A DNA stretch of 35,439 bases from JBMYQA01 sp049600855. Lineage in GTDB: Bacteria > Bacteroidota > Bacteroidia > Cytophagales > Flammeovirgaceae. The position numbers and the translations under genes are program-made. Shown piece after piece: positions 17,966-25,490 of this stretch (the first letter of the stretch is position 1; every line of letters starts with the position of its first letter). The stretch spans positions 1 to 35,439 of the forward strand of contig JBMYQA010000026.1 of the NCBI GenBank assembly GCA_049600855.1, written 5' to 3'. A model generated the notes under the pieces. It was given only the letters and a program-made list of their open reading frames with translations. It made no database searches and was not told the origin of the DNA.

Positions 17966-18109
17966 GTAAAATGAATGTGGTATTTTTAGTAGCTTATTTT
18001 GGAGCTAAAAAAGGCGATAAAATCGCAGTTTAGCAGCGTTAAATAAGATTTTATCAACGCATTTTAGTTTCAAAAGAAACGGTAAAAATGCTGTATTCAT
18101 TTTGCTTAC
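17962..18109 (+). other. Structured palindromic element at the 3' end of rqcH
   Basis: Arms 17962-17988 and 18083-18109 pair over 27 consecutive positions with no mismatch; six of the pairs are G-U or U-G when read as + strand RNA. The arms enclose three local hairpins: a nested one at 18004-18034 (GCTAAA/TTTAGC around GCGAT/ATCGC), GCGTT/AACGC at 18036-18060, and GTTTC-AAAA-GAAAC at 18067-18080. GATAAAATC at the tip of the first hairpin (18016-18024) is fully complementary to GATTTTATC in the loop of the second (18047-18055), so a loop contact or alternative fold is possible. The rqcH stop codon sits in the outer stem. It may be a REP-like dispersed element, an mRNA 3' structure or a small RNA. 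Confidence 0.6.
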
Positions 18110-18142
18110 ATGCTTATAAAGACAAACTTATCTGCTGAAAAG

Positions 18143-18169
18143 CAAAAAGAAGGAGCGTCTCCCCTTCTT
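18143..18169 (-). terminator. Terminator-like hairpin downstream of tpx
   Basis: On the minus strand AGAAGGGGAG pairs with CTCCTTCT around the loop ACG, with a two-base bulge, and is followed by TTTTTGCTTTT. It lies about 300 bp past the tpx stop, so it may instead serve a separate minus-strand transcript. Confidence 0.45.
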
Positions 18170-18337
18170 CTGCAAATTGTGGTTTATATTCAAAGCGAAA
18201 TCTTAATATCGTTGTTGTTTGTATCTATTCAATCAGCAATAAATCAATAACATTACCCAAACATACGCTATTTTTTATAAATTAGAGAAATCTTTAACAG
18301 TTGTTTGGTTATGTTTTAACTTGTTGATTTAAAGGTT

Positions 18338-18383
18338 CTTACGAAGAAAAATCATAAAATTATAATAGATTTTTCTAAGTAAG
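18338..18383. repeat. Long AT-rich inverted repeat
   Basis: CTTAC-ga-AGAAAAATC at 18338-18353 is mirrored by GATTTTTCT-aa-GTAAG at 18368-18383, giving 9 + 5 bp around a 14-nt AT-only loop with a 2x2 internal mismatch. There is no T run, so it is not a standard terminator. Confidence 0.55.
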
Positions 18384-18470
18384 TATTACTTTATATTACA
18401 CTGATTTAAAGCCTTGTTTTTCAGAATGTTATAACAACGATTAGACAAGTCGCGATCCATGATACTCGAC

Positions 18471-18965
18471 CTATAAAAAGGTGAGAGCAGTATCATAATC
18501 AGGCTCTTGCGTAATTTCAGGTACCAACTCCGAATGAATAATTTTTAAGTTTTCATCGGTTACTAATACACCTCTTGCATATAAACCAGTGAGTGGACCA
18601 GATGCCATGTAAGAATTATTTTTTGCCCAATCTCGATGTCTAAAATCTGAAGTAGTAATGGCATTCTCAATTCCTTCAGCAGCACAAAATCGCTTGAACG
18701 CAAACGGAAGATCTAATGAGGTAAATACTAACACCACATCAGAGCGATCCTTAAGTTTGCTTGAGAAGGTTTTTAACGATAATGCGCAAATGCCAGTATC
18801 TACACTAGGAAACACATTGAATACTACTTTTTTTCCTTTGAGTTCGTCATAACTCAATTCAGATAAATCGGTTTTTAATAACCTGAACTCAGGAAGTTGT
18901 TGGCCTACTTGAGGAAATTCTCCTGCAATATCAATAGGGTTACCAGCAAATGTAACTTGACTCAT
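18471..18965 (-). CDS. tpx: Thiol peroxidase (atypical 2-Cys peroxiredoxin)
   Basis: A 164-aa cytoplasmic peroxiredoxin that reduces lipid and other hydroperoxides using thioredoxin. The peroxidatic Cys60 is in FPSVDTGICALSLKTF and the resolving Cys94 in LPFAFKRFCAAEG; both match the E. coli Tpx pattern, and the length is normal for the family. The GLYARGVLVTDE segment near the end is also typical. The start MSQVTFAGNPIDIAGEFP aligns with the family N-terminus. The gene is isolated between two hairpin-rich spacers. A weak promoter-like TAACTTTA lies upstream in the minus direction, and the terminator at 19125-19160 insulates it from anything transcribed from the aceB side. Confidence 0.96.
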   Translation of the reverse strand: MSQVTFAGNPIDIAGEFPQVGQQLPEFRLLKTDLSELSYDELKGKKVVFNVFPSVDTGICALSLKTFSSKLKDRSDVVLVFTSLDLPFAFKRFCAAEGIENAITTSDFRHRDWAKNNSYMASGPLTGLYARGVLVTDENLKIIHSELVPEITQEPDYDTALTFL

Positions 18966-19124
18966 AATCAGTGGGTTAACTTGTTGAAAAAGAGTTTAAT
19001 TAAGCTAAGGCTGTGTGTTTGAGTAACATACCTTGCCTTATAACTAAAGTTACATGCTAAACTTGAAAGTTCAGTTTTTTGTTAGAAGAAATTTAAAATC
19101 GTAATTGTTTGGGGCATTCTATTG

Positions 19125-19160
19125 AAAAAAGCCCATCTCAAACTGAGATAGGCTTTTATT
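19125..19160 (-). terminator. Terminator upstream of tpx, best on the minus strand
   Basis: On the minus strand AAAAGCCTATCTCA pairs with TGAGATGGGCTTTT around a 3-nt loop, with one U-G wobble and then T residues. On the + strand the same position is a C-A mismatch, so minus-strand use is favoured, although a T run is present on both sides. It ends whatever is transcribed leftward from the 19.2-19.5 kb spacer. Confidence 0.75.
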
Positions 19161-19534
19161 GGTAAGTAAATGAAAAACTTAAATTACCATGTCCTTAGTC
19201 TTCCAAAACAGACGGAAATCTGTTCTAATTTCTTAAAAGTAGGTCAGCACTCGGCTAACCTACCATGCTTCTAACATTCATGCTGAGTAGAGAAAATGTT
19301 GAGAAAACAGCCACCTTGCCTTTACCCTAACCAATAACTTTTAGCTAAGGCAGCTGCTATATTTTAATGATTTACGGAGTTAAATCTTTTTAATAACGCC
19401 TTGCCGTGTCAGGGCGTTCTACTCCATTTCAGCGCGGACTGGGAACCCAATCTGCAACCAAATCATGGATTCTTTCCTGTTTAGCCATTTTTTGACTAAT
19501 TTTGAGTGATTGATTGATAACTTTATCTAAAAAG
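19161..19534. other. Hairpin-rich non-coding spacer between tpx and aceB
   Basis: No long open frame is present. Hairpins lie at 19207-19224 (AACAGA/TCTGTT), 19239-19263 (a 10-bp stem, GTAGGT plus AGC, fully paired with a U-G wobble only on the minus strand) and 19394-19418 (AACGCC/GGCGTT). On the minus strand, 19488-19429 encodes a 19-codon frame beginning MAKQERIHDL and ending in TGA; the sequence beyond is also protein-like but broken by stops. I tested it by eye against tmRNA, RNase P RNA and SRP RNA and found no diagnostic motif. It could be an unknown small RNA or the remnant of a mobile element. Confidence 0.5.
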
Positions 19535-19573
19535 CGGTGATTGTAGTGGCAGCTACTTTTCACCGTTTTTTTA
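19531..19573. terminator. Bidirectional terminator downstream of aceB
   Basis: CGGTGA at 19535-19540 pairs with TCACCG at 19560-19565, with an inner GTAG/CTAC stem. It is flanked by an A run on the left and a T run of seven on the right. On the minus strand it lies about 105 bp after the aceB stop with a CTTTTT tail; on the + strand it would end a transcript coming from the 19.2-19.5 kb spacer. Confidence 0.75.
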
Positions 19574-19612
19574 TTCTATACCTTGCTTACCATGAAGCAA
19601 AGTGGGTAGGGA

Positions 19613-19634
19613 GTAGGCTAGAAAACTAGCCTAC
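19613..19634. other. Perfect 9-bp hairpin just after aceB
   Basis: GTAGGCTAG-AAAA-CTAGCCTAC forms a perfect stem with a four-base loop, 43 bp past the aceB stop in its direction of transcription. It lacks a T run. It may protect the 3' end of the mRNA. Confidence 0.6.
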
Positions 19635-19676
19635 AGTGATTGATTCCCCAATAAAATGTCGTTTCTAAATCTGTAC

Positions 19677-21275
19677 TTAATCTAGTTCTTGATACGCAGG
19701 AAGCGTCAAGAATTCTTCAAACTGATCAGCTAACGCTAATACTTCAAATATTTCGGCAGCTTTTTGATAATGGCCTTTTGTGAATCGTTCATCACCAACT
19801 AAGCCTTTAATTTTTTCCATTTGCTGCGGAATAATGGACTTTATTAGCTCAGGCGTAATTACTTCACCAGAATCTAATTTTGCTTGATGTTTTACCCATT
19901 GCCAAACCTGTGCACGAGAAATTTCTGCGGTAGCCGCATCTTCCATCAAATTGTATAAAGGCACACATCCATTTCCTCCTAACCAAGCTTCAATGTATTG
20001 GATGGCCACATCTACATTGGTTTCCAATCCTTTTTGGGTGATGCTTCCTTCGCAAGGAGCGATTAATGTGGCAGCATCAATCTGAACATCTTCCCGTTTT
20101 TTGAAGATTTGATTGGAATTAGGCATGTATTTGTCAAACTGTTCCAAAGCGACTGCAACTAACCCTGGGTGTGCCACCCAAGTGCCATCATGACCAGCCA
20201 TAGCTTCGCGTTTTTTATCATTCGCTACTTTCCCAATTGCAGCAGCATTTGCTTCTTCATCGTTTTTGATCGGAATTTGTGCGGCCATTCCGCCCATAGC
20301 ATGAATGCCTCTTTTATGGCAAACCTGAATTACGGCATCCGCATAGTGCTGCATAAAAGGAACGGTCATGGTTACCTGACCCCTTTCAGGTAATAAACGA
20401 TCAGGATGGTTTCTAAACTTCTTGATATAAGAGAAGATGTAATCCCAACGACCACAATTTAAACCTGCGGAGTGCTCACGCAATTCATACAGAATTTCGT
20501 CTAACTCAAAGGAGGCTAATATCGTTTCGATGAGCACCGTTGCTTTGATGGTTCCTTGTGGAATCTTCAAATAGTCTTGAGCGAATACAAATACGTCATT
20601 CCAAAGTCGAGCTTCAAGGTGTGACTCTAATTTAGGTAGGTAGAAATAAGGCCCTGTTCCCATTTCCAAGGCTTTTTTTGCGTTGTGAAAAAAGTACAAA
20701 CCAAAGTCGAACAATGAACCAGATAATTCTTTGCCATCTACCAATACATGCTTCTCGTTTAAGTGCCAACCTCTTGGCCTGACCAAAAGTGTCGCTGTTT
20801 TATTGTTCAATTCATAGAACTTGCCATTCTTAGGATTGGTATAGGTGATCGTTTTAGCAACTGCATCCCTCAAGTTAATTTGGCCTTGAACCATATTATC
20901 CCACGTAGGCGCACTAGAATCCTCACAATCTGCCATGAATACATATGCCCCTGAATTGAGGGCATTAATGATCATTTTTCGTTCAACAGGCCCTGTAATC
21001 TCTACTCTTCTGTCTAATAAATCCTCAGGAATTGGTGCGACCGTCCAATCACTTTCACGAATATGTTGGGTTTCCGGTAAGAAGTTTGGCAATTCTCCAG
21101 CATCAATACGAGCTTGTCTTTCCACACGTTTTTGCAACAAATCCAATCTGCGTTGATTGAATTTTCGATGTAACTCTGTCAAAAACTCTAAGGCTTCATC
21201 GGTCAAGATGTTTCGGTATTCCAATTTTAGCTGACCAATAATTTCTAAAGGCAATGTTGCAGTTGTGTTTTCCAT
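19677..21275 (-). CDS. aceB: Malate synthase A
   Basis: A 532-aa cytoplasmic enzyme condensing glyoxylate with acetyl-CoA to malate, the second step of the glyoxylate shunt that allows growth on acetate and fatty acids. Family landmarks include VEITGPVERKMIINALNSGA, FMADCEDSSAPTWDN, LLVRPRGWHL, LPKLESHLEARLWNDVF, GRWDYIFSYIKKF and NLMEDAATAEISRAQ. The length matches type A malate synthases. The start ATG 21275 follows a plausible promoter (21335-21342). The usual partner, isocitrate lyase (aceA), is not next to it: the left side is non-coding and the right side has a divergent regulator. A perfect palindrome at 21364-21377 suggests control by a repressor or activator. Confidence 0.97.
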   Translation of the reverse strand: MENTTATLPLEIIGQLKLEYRNILTDEALEFLTELHRKFNQRRLDLLQKRVERQARIDAGELPNFLPETQHIRESDWTVAPIPEDLLDRRVEITGPVERKMIINALNSGAYVFMADCEDSSAPTWDNMVQGQINLRDAVAKTITYTNPKNGKFYELNNKTATLLVRPRGWHLNEKHVLVDGKELSGSLFDFGLYFFHNAKKALEMGTGPYFYLPKLESHLEARLWNDVFVFAQDYLKIPQGTIKATVLIETILASFELDEILYELREHSAGLNCGRWDYIFSYIKKFRNHPDRLLPERGQVTMTVPFMQHYADAVIQVCHKRGIHAMGGMAAQIPIKNDEEANAAAIGKVANDKKREAMAGHDGTWVAHPGLVAVALEQFDKYMPNSNQIFKKREDVQIDAATLIAPCEGSITQKGLETNVDVAIQYIEAWLGGNGCVPLYNLMEDAATAEISRAQVWQWVKHQAKLDSGEVITPELIKSIIPQQMEKIKGLVGDERFTKGHYQKAAEIFEVLALADQFEEFLTLPAYQELD

Positions 21276-21334
21276 TATTTTAGGACTTTGATTACTTAGT
21301 TCTTTCTTGTTGCAATCTGCTTGATCACTGAAAC

Positions 21335-21342
21335 AAAGGTAT
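21335..21342 (-). promoter_or_regulatory. Promoter -7 element for aceB
   Basis: Read on the minus strand this is TACCTTTG, an exact TAnnTTTG match. Transcription would begin near 21328, giving a leader of about 50 nt. No clear TTG -33 element is visible; the palindrome at 21364-21377 occupies that neighbourhood, which suggests an activator or repressor site. Confidence 0.55.
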
Positions 21343-21363
21343 AAAAACGAAAAGAATATAAAA

Positions 21364-21377
21364 AGCGAAATTTCGCT
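21364..21377. promoter_or_regulatory. Perfect 14-bp palindrome, candidate operator of aceB
   Basis: AGCGAAATTTCGCT is fully self-complementary and lies 21 bp upstream of the aceB -7 element, over the expected -33 region. This is the size and symmetry of a site for a dimeric regulator. The rest of the spacer to the LytTR gene (21378-21739) holds nothing I can support beyond loose AT-rich repeats. Confidence 0.5.
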
Positions 21378-21739
21378 AAAATCGAAAATTCATTAAATTA
21401 TTATGCATGTGCAATGAAATTGATATATTTTAAAGTGTTGATTTTGAGGTTTTTATGTAATTTCATGAAAAAGTAAAAAAATTAGAATGCTACAAAATGG
21501 GTTTAAATACCAACGTGAACAGCGTATAAAATAGCGATGAACTGAGGACGAATCGAAAGAAAATGGATGGGATTTGAAGAGGTAAAGAGGTAGAAAGTTT
21601 GTTGGTAAAAAGAATGTATTTCTGGCAGATGAATAGCCCGCCTATGCAGCAAGCAAGCATAACCATTTATCTAAAAGGGGTTGATATCAGCAGAAACAAA
21701 GTTGATCTTTATAACAGCAGGAACTTAAATTATTTTTCC

Positions 21740-22516
21740 ATGGAGCTTTCTATAACTGCAAGTACGATCAAATTGAGTAAAAAGAAGTTTTTGATTTACA
21801 ACTTCTTATTCTTACTTATTGCTTTTTTCATTGCAATGGGGCAAAACTATTTGAAGTATGGTGCATCCGCCCACTATAAACCAATGCGCTCCATTACTTA
21901 CCTCATCATCTCTACATTATTGTTTATTCCATTTCTCCCCTTGGCGACATCAATTGCAAATTACCTGCTGACTAAACTTAAAAAGTATTATTGGATTGGA
22001 GGAGCATTATTAGCGCTTATTACGATAGGTCTATTCTTTTTGCTTTCAAATATACTCATGAGCTTATTGGGGTATTATGAGGATTGGGTTACTGTAAAGT
22101 ATGCCAGAAGTTATTTAGGAAGAGAAGCCATTTGGCATGTAATTGCGATTTTGCTATGCATCATATATGTACGATTTAGTGCGATCACCCAAATTGTGCA
22201 TAAGCCTAAACTGATTTCTGGTAGTCAAGGGAGAAAAAAAATAACGATACCGTCAAATATTATTTTGTGGATTGAGGCAGATGATCATTACTTAAAACTA
22301 CATACTAAAGATCAAACGCTATTGACTCGGGACACTTTAGAGAATATGGCTAAAGTCTTAGCACCTGATTTTATACGAATTCATCGAAAATACTTAGTAA
22401 ACCAACAAGAGATTCTCAGCTTAGAAAAAGAAAATCGTGCAGATTATGTAATACTTCAAAACGGCGAACGTCTTAGAGTAGGCAGATCTTATGCTCATCA
22501 ATTAAAATCAGAGTAA
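21740..22516 (+). CDS. Membrane-bound LytTR-family DNA-binding regulator
   Basis: I start at ATG 21740 (MELSITASTIKLSKKKF), just before the first membrane helix. The frame is open back to a TTG at 21599 but that extension is not protein-like. Four hydrophobic segments (FLIYNFLFLLIAFFIAMG; a second around STLLFIPFLPLATSIA; a third around ALLALITIGLFFLLSNILM; a fourth around IWHVIAILLCIIYV) are followed by a LytTR DNA-binding domain of about 100 aa: ILWIEADDHYLKLHT, FIRIHRKYLVN and RLRVGRSYAHQLK. There is no receiver domain, so this is a one-component membrane regulator of the kind common in Bacteroidota. It is divergent from aceB, but no link to the glyoxylate shunt is shown. Its signal and targets are unknown. 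Confidence 0.85.
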   Translation: MELSITASTIKLSKKKFLIYNFLFLLIAFFIAMGQNYLKYGASAHYKPMRSITYLIISTLLFIPFLPLATSIANYLLTKLKKYYWIGGALLALITIGLFFLLSNILMSLLGYYEDWVTVKYARSYLGREAIWHVIAILLCIIYVRFSAITQIVHKPKLISGSQGRKKITIPSNIILWIEADDHYLKLHTKDQTLLTRDTLENMAKVLAPDFIRIHRKYLVNQQEILSLEKENRADYVILQNGERLRVGRSYAHQLKSE

Positions 22517-22616
22517 CATTCACGACAACTAGCGTACTGTTCGCGAAAATCCGCTTGTATTGTCTGTTTTTTAAGGATTAGACTCCGTTGTTTGTGACAA
22601 ACAAATTTGCTATATC

Positions 22617-23120
22617 ATGAACAGAAAACGGTTTATTAGTCAAATAGGATTGATGAGTTTAGGACTTGCTGTTGCTCCAAATACCATACTGGGGCAAGAT
22701 GATCGTCCCGCTGCTTATCAAAAAGAAGTTGTACAGAAGTTTGTAGGAGCTAGCCATGGAAAAATAGATGTTGTCAAAGAATTACTCACCGAGTATCCTA
22801 ATCTGATTTATAGTAAATGGGATTGGGGAGGTGGAGATTTTGAAACGGGATTAGGAGCAGCTAGCCACGTAGGTAATAAGGCTATTGCCAATTTACTCAT
22901 CGACAAAGGAGCACGCATCAATTTATTTGCTCTTACGATGTTGGGTAAAACTAAAATTGTTAAGAGCATCTTAAAAGAATATCCTCAACTCATGCATAGT
23001 TTAGGTGCTCATGGTTTTACCCTACTTCATCATGCCAAACGAGGTGGTAAAGAAGCAGCGCCTTTAGTGGCATACTTTGAAAAGATGGGAATGAGCGAAT
23101 TAAAAGTAAAGTTGTATTAA
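22617..23120 (+). CDS. Small exported ankyrin-repeat protein
   Basis: A 167-aa protein. The N-terminus (NRKRFISQIGLMSLGLAVAP, then TILGQ) is a signal peptide with a Tat-like RKRF start, so export, perhaps by the Tat route, is likely. The remainder holds about three ankyrin-type helical pairs: GASHGKIDVVKELLTEYPNL, ASHVGNKAIANLLIDKGARI, and MLGKTKIVKSILKEYPQL followed by GFTLLHHAKRGG. A 7-bp inverted repeat (TTGTTTG/CAAACAA, 22588-22604) lies just upstream. Its stop codon is directly adjacent to the galT stop codon on the other strand. The function is unknown; such proteins are usually binding modules. Confidence 0.75.
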   Translation: MNRKRFISQIGLMSLGLAVAPNTILGQDDRPAAYQKEVVQKFVGASHGKIDVVKELLTEYPNLIYSKWDWGGGDFETGLGAASHVGNKAIANLLIDKGARINLFALTMLGKTKIVKSILKEYPQLMHSLGAHGFTLLHHAKRGGKEAAPLVAYFEKMGMSELKVKLY

Positions 23121-24149
23121 TCAAAACCGCTCTTTCGGCAAATCCTTCAACATTTCTGCTGCTTTCTCAGGCGTAATATCACGTTGTGGCGTTGCCAACA
23201 TCTCATAACCCACACGAAATTTCTTTACAGTAGCAGATCTTAACAAAGGGGGATAAAAGTGCATATGCCAATGCCACTCTGGATGTTCGAAGCCATCTAC
23301 AGGTGCTTGGTGTATGCCTGCTGAATATGGGAAAGCGGTTTGAAATAAATTATCGTAAATAATGGTGAGTTGGCGGTAAATGGCGGCTAAACTCGTGCGC
23401 TCTTCATCGGAGAACTGTAACAGATGTTGTACAGATCTTTTACTGATAATCATCGTTTCGAACGGCCAAAATGCCCAAAAGGGGATTAACGCAACAAAGT
23501 GCGCATTTTCAGCAATCACTCGCTCATCTTTTTGGAGTTCTAATGCTAAATAATTAGAGAGTAGGGTGTTTTGGTTAGCCTCATAATAGGCTTTTTGCTG
23601 AATGGATTCTTTTTCAATTTCTACAGGAATGGATTTTGAAGCCCATATTTGTCCATGGGGATGTGGATTGCTACAGCCCATGATTTCCCCTTTGTTCTCA
23701 AATATTTGAATGTAATTGATCTCATCTAATTGGCTAAGCATAGCAAACTCGGTACACCAGGTATCGATGATTTTTCGAATAGCGGATACCTCCATTTGTG
23801 GAATGGTAAGATCATGTCGGGGTGAAAAGCAAATGACTTTGCAAATGCCGGTTTCTTGCTCAGCTTGCAGCAATTCATGTTCGGTAGTGATTTCTTGTGA
23901 TGATTCAGGTAGAAGTGCTGCAAAATCATTGGTAAATACATAAGTATTCTGATAGTCAGGATTTTGTTTTCCTCCAGCGCGTTCATTTCCAGGACACAAG
24001 TAACAGTTGGGTTCGTAAGTATTTCTTTTTTGACTCACTAAGGCTTCTACCTTGCCATTCCAAGGGCGTTTAGCTCGGTGTGGAGATACAAGTACCCATT
24101 CTCCTGTAAGTGGATTTAACCTTCTGTGGGGATTATTTTGTAACTCCAT
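23121..24149 (-). CDS. galT: Galactose-1-phosphate uridylyltransferase
   Basis: A Leloir pathway enzyme exchanging UMP between UDP-glucose and galactose-1-phosphate. The 342-aa protein has the active-site NPHPHGQIWAS (residues 161-171, His165 as the nucleophile by family analogy), the N-terminal RRLNPLTGEWVLVSPHRAKR and a zinc-binding Cys pair (C49, C52 in NCYLCPGN). Late motifs HQAPVDG and HWHMHFYPPLLRS are also typical. It starts 4 bp after the galK stop, so galK-galT form one minus-strand operon. Its stop abuts that of the convergent ankyrin gene with no bases between and no terminator visible. Confidence 0.97.
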   Translation of the reverse strand: MELQNNPHRRLNPLTGEWVLVSPHRAKRPWNGKVEALVSQKRNTYEPNCYLCPGNERAGGKQNPDYQNTYVFTNDFAALLPESSQEITTEHELLQAEQETGICKVICFSPRHDLTIPQMEVSAIRKIIDTWCTEFAMLSQLDEINYIQIFENKGEIMGCSNPHPHGQIWASKSIPVEIEKESIQQKAYYEANQNTLLSNYLALELQKDERVIAENAHFVALIPFWAFWPFETMIISKRSVQHLLQFSDEERTSLAAIYRQLTIIYDNLFQTAFPYSAGIHQAPVDGFEHPEWHWHMHFYPPLLRSATVKKFRVGYEMLATPQRDITPEKAAEMLKDLPKERF

Positions 24150-24153
24150 CTGA

Positions 24154-25338
24154 TTAATTCATTTGAATGTGTTCTAAAAAGCGTACACCATCCCCTACTT
24201 CTACTTCATAAAAAGACGCTTCTAATCCTGTTTGTTCAGTATAATGTTGCCCTACCAAGTTTTTGAACGTATCTAATTCAGCGCGTTTTACCAAATTTAC
24301 GGTGCAACCTCCAAATCCAGCACCAGTCATTCGGGCGCCTAAGGTACCGTTAAATGTTTGAGCAGCATGAGCTAAGGCATCCAAATGTTTTCCAGTTACT
24401 TCATAGTCGTTACTTAAGGAATAGTGCGATGCATTCATCAAACGGCCAAACACCGATAAATCATCGTTTTTCAATGCAACTCGACTGATCATTACACGGT
24501 GGTTTTCCTCAAAAACGTGTTTAGCTCTTTTATGAATGGTTTCATCACGAATGAGCTTTAAAGCTTCCTGAGATCGGGCGATTTCTAATTCTGCAAGGTA
24601 ATCAATGTTGAACGTTGGTTTGAGTATAGCCACTGCTTTTTCGCATTCTGCCCTGCGTTCATTATACTTTGAATCGGTTAATTTTCTGGGATAATTGGTA
24701 TGTGCCAATACCAATGCATTCCCATTCAAATGTATGGGAATGTGTTTCCAATCTAAGCTATCGCATTTCAATAAGATCGCTTGATCTTTTTTACCATAAG
24801 CTACGGCAAATTGATCCATAATTCCGCAGTTTACCCCAACAAAGGTTTGCTCTGCCTGTTGCGAAAGCTTTACGAGGTCTAATAAATCAAATTTTGCATT
24901 ACACAACTCATTTAGAGCAAAAGCAGTGACTAACTCAATAGCAGCCGAGGAAGATAAGCCCGCTCCTTGAGGAATATTTCCAGAAAACAGCAAATCAAAG
25001 CCTTTTAGCTCAATCCCTTCTTTTTGAAATTGATGAATCACACCCAATGGATAATTTACCCAACTTTGGTCAACTTTTGCTTGAGAGAGCTGTTCAAAAG
25101 GAATCTCGAATTGGTCGTTGTAGCTAGTACTACTGAAACGAAATACATTTTCATGATTTTCTTGCAGTCCTAAAAATATCCCTAAATTTTGTAAAGCACA
25201 GGGCAATACATAACCGCCATTATAGTCAAGGTGTTCGCCAATCAGGTTTACCCGACCGGGGGCAAAGTATACCGCCAAAGTTCCTTTTTTACCATAAACT
25301 TTGTTAAAAATAGGAGGAAAATCTTTGGGAGTTTTCAT
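24154..25338 (-). CDS. galK: Galactokinase
   Basis: This enzyme phosphorylates galactose at C1, the first committed Leloir step, in the cytoplasm. It is a GHMP kinase with the galactokinase signature GRVNLIGEHLDYNGG (residues 28-42), the ATP loop GNIPQGAGLSSSAA (120-133), catalytic Asp175 in CGIMDQF, and the C-terminal GARMTGAGFGGCTVNL. I chose ATG 25338 (MKTPKDFPP), which gives 394 aa; an upstream in-frame TTG at 25365 would add nine residues. A promoter-like AACTTTTG lies about 25-30 bp upstream of the start. Mutarotase and a sugar transporter, often found beside galK, are not in the window. Confidence 0.97.
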   Translation of the reverse strand: MKTPKDFPPIFNKVYGKKGTLAVYFAPGRVNLIGEHLDYNGGYVLPCALQNLGIFLGLQENHENVFRFSSTSYNDQFEIPFEQLSQAKVDQSWVNYPLGVIHQFQKEGIELKGFDLLFSGNIPQGAGLSSSAAIELVTAFALNELCNAKFDLLDLVKLSQQAEQTFVGVNCGIMDQFAVAYGKKDQAILLKCDSLDWKHIPIHLNGNALVLAHTNYPRKLTDSKYNERRAECEKAVAILKPTFNIDYLAELEIARSQEALKLIRDETIHKRAKHVFEENHRVMISRVALKNDDLSVFGRLMNASHYSLSNDYEVTGKHLDALAHAAQTFNGTLGARMTGAGFGGCTVNLVKRAELDTFKNLVGQHYTEQTGLEASFYEVEVGDGVRFLEHIQMN

Positions 25339-25490
25339 GAGTGAAAATGCAATGATACAGGACAAAAGTTGCGATTTCAGCCTTAGAAGTGGTTACTTAT
25401 ACATGAATTTGTGATTAATTTTTACTTGTTCAGCAATCGTTTGGGAAGTAGGTGTATGAGATTTGCTCCAAGTCTTACGTTGTAATGTAC

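Larger units (their letters stand above)
17966..18470. other. 505-bp non-coding spacer between rqcH and tpx
   Basis: No convincing gene lies here. The two genes converge on this spacer. It holds the structured element at 17962-18109, a minus-strand terminator-like hairpin at 18143-18169, and a long inverted repeat at 18338-18383. The remaining sequence is AT-rich and shows nothing further that I can support. Confidence 0.6.

Noticed and set aside
17962..18109. Integron attC site
   Set aside because: The size and folded shape are similar, but the terminal core pattern (GTTRRRY and RYYYAAC) is absent and there is no cassette structure.
19160..19573. tmRNA, RNase P RNA or SRP RNA
   Set aside because: I found no tmRNA tag ending in ALAA, no T-loop, no GAGGAAAGTC-type P4 core and no SRP tetraloop motif on either strand.
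21599..21739. Longer start of the LytTR regulator at TTG 21599
   Set aside because: The added 47 residues show no conserved pattern, and ATG 21740 lies directly before the first membrane helix.
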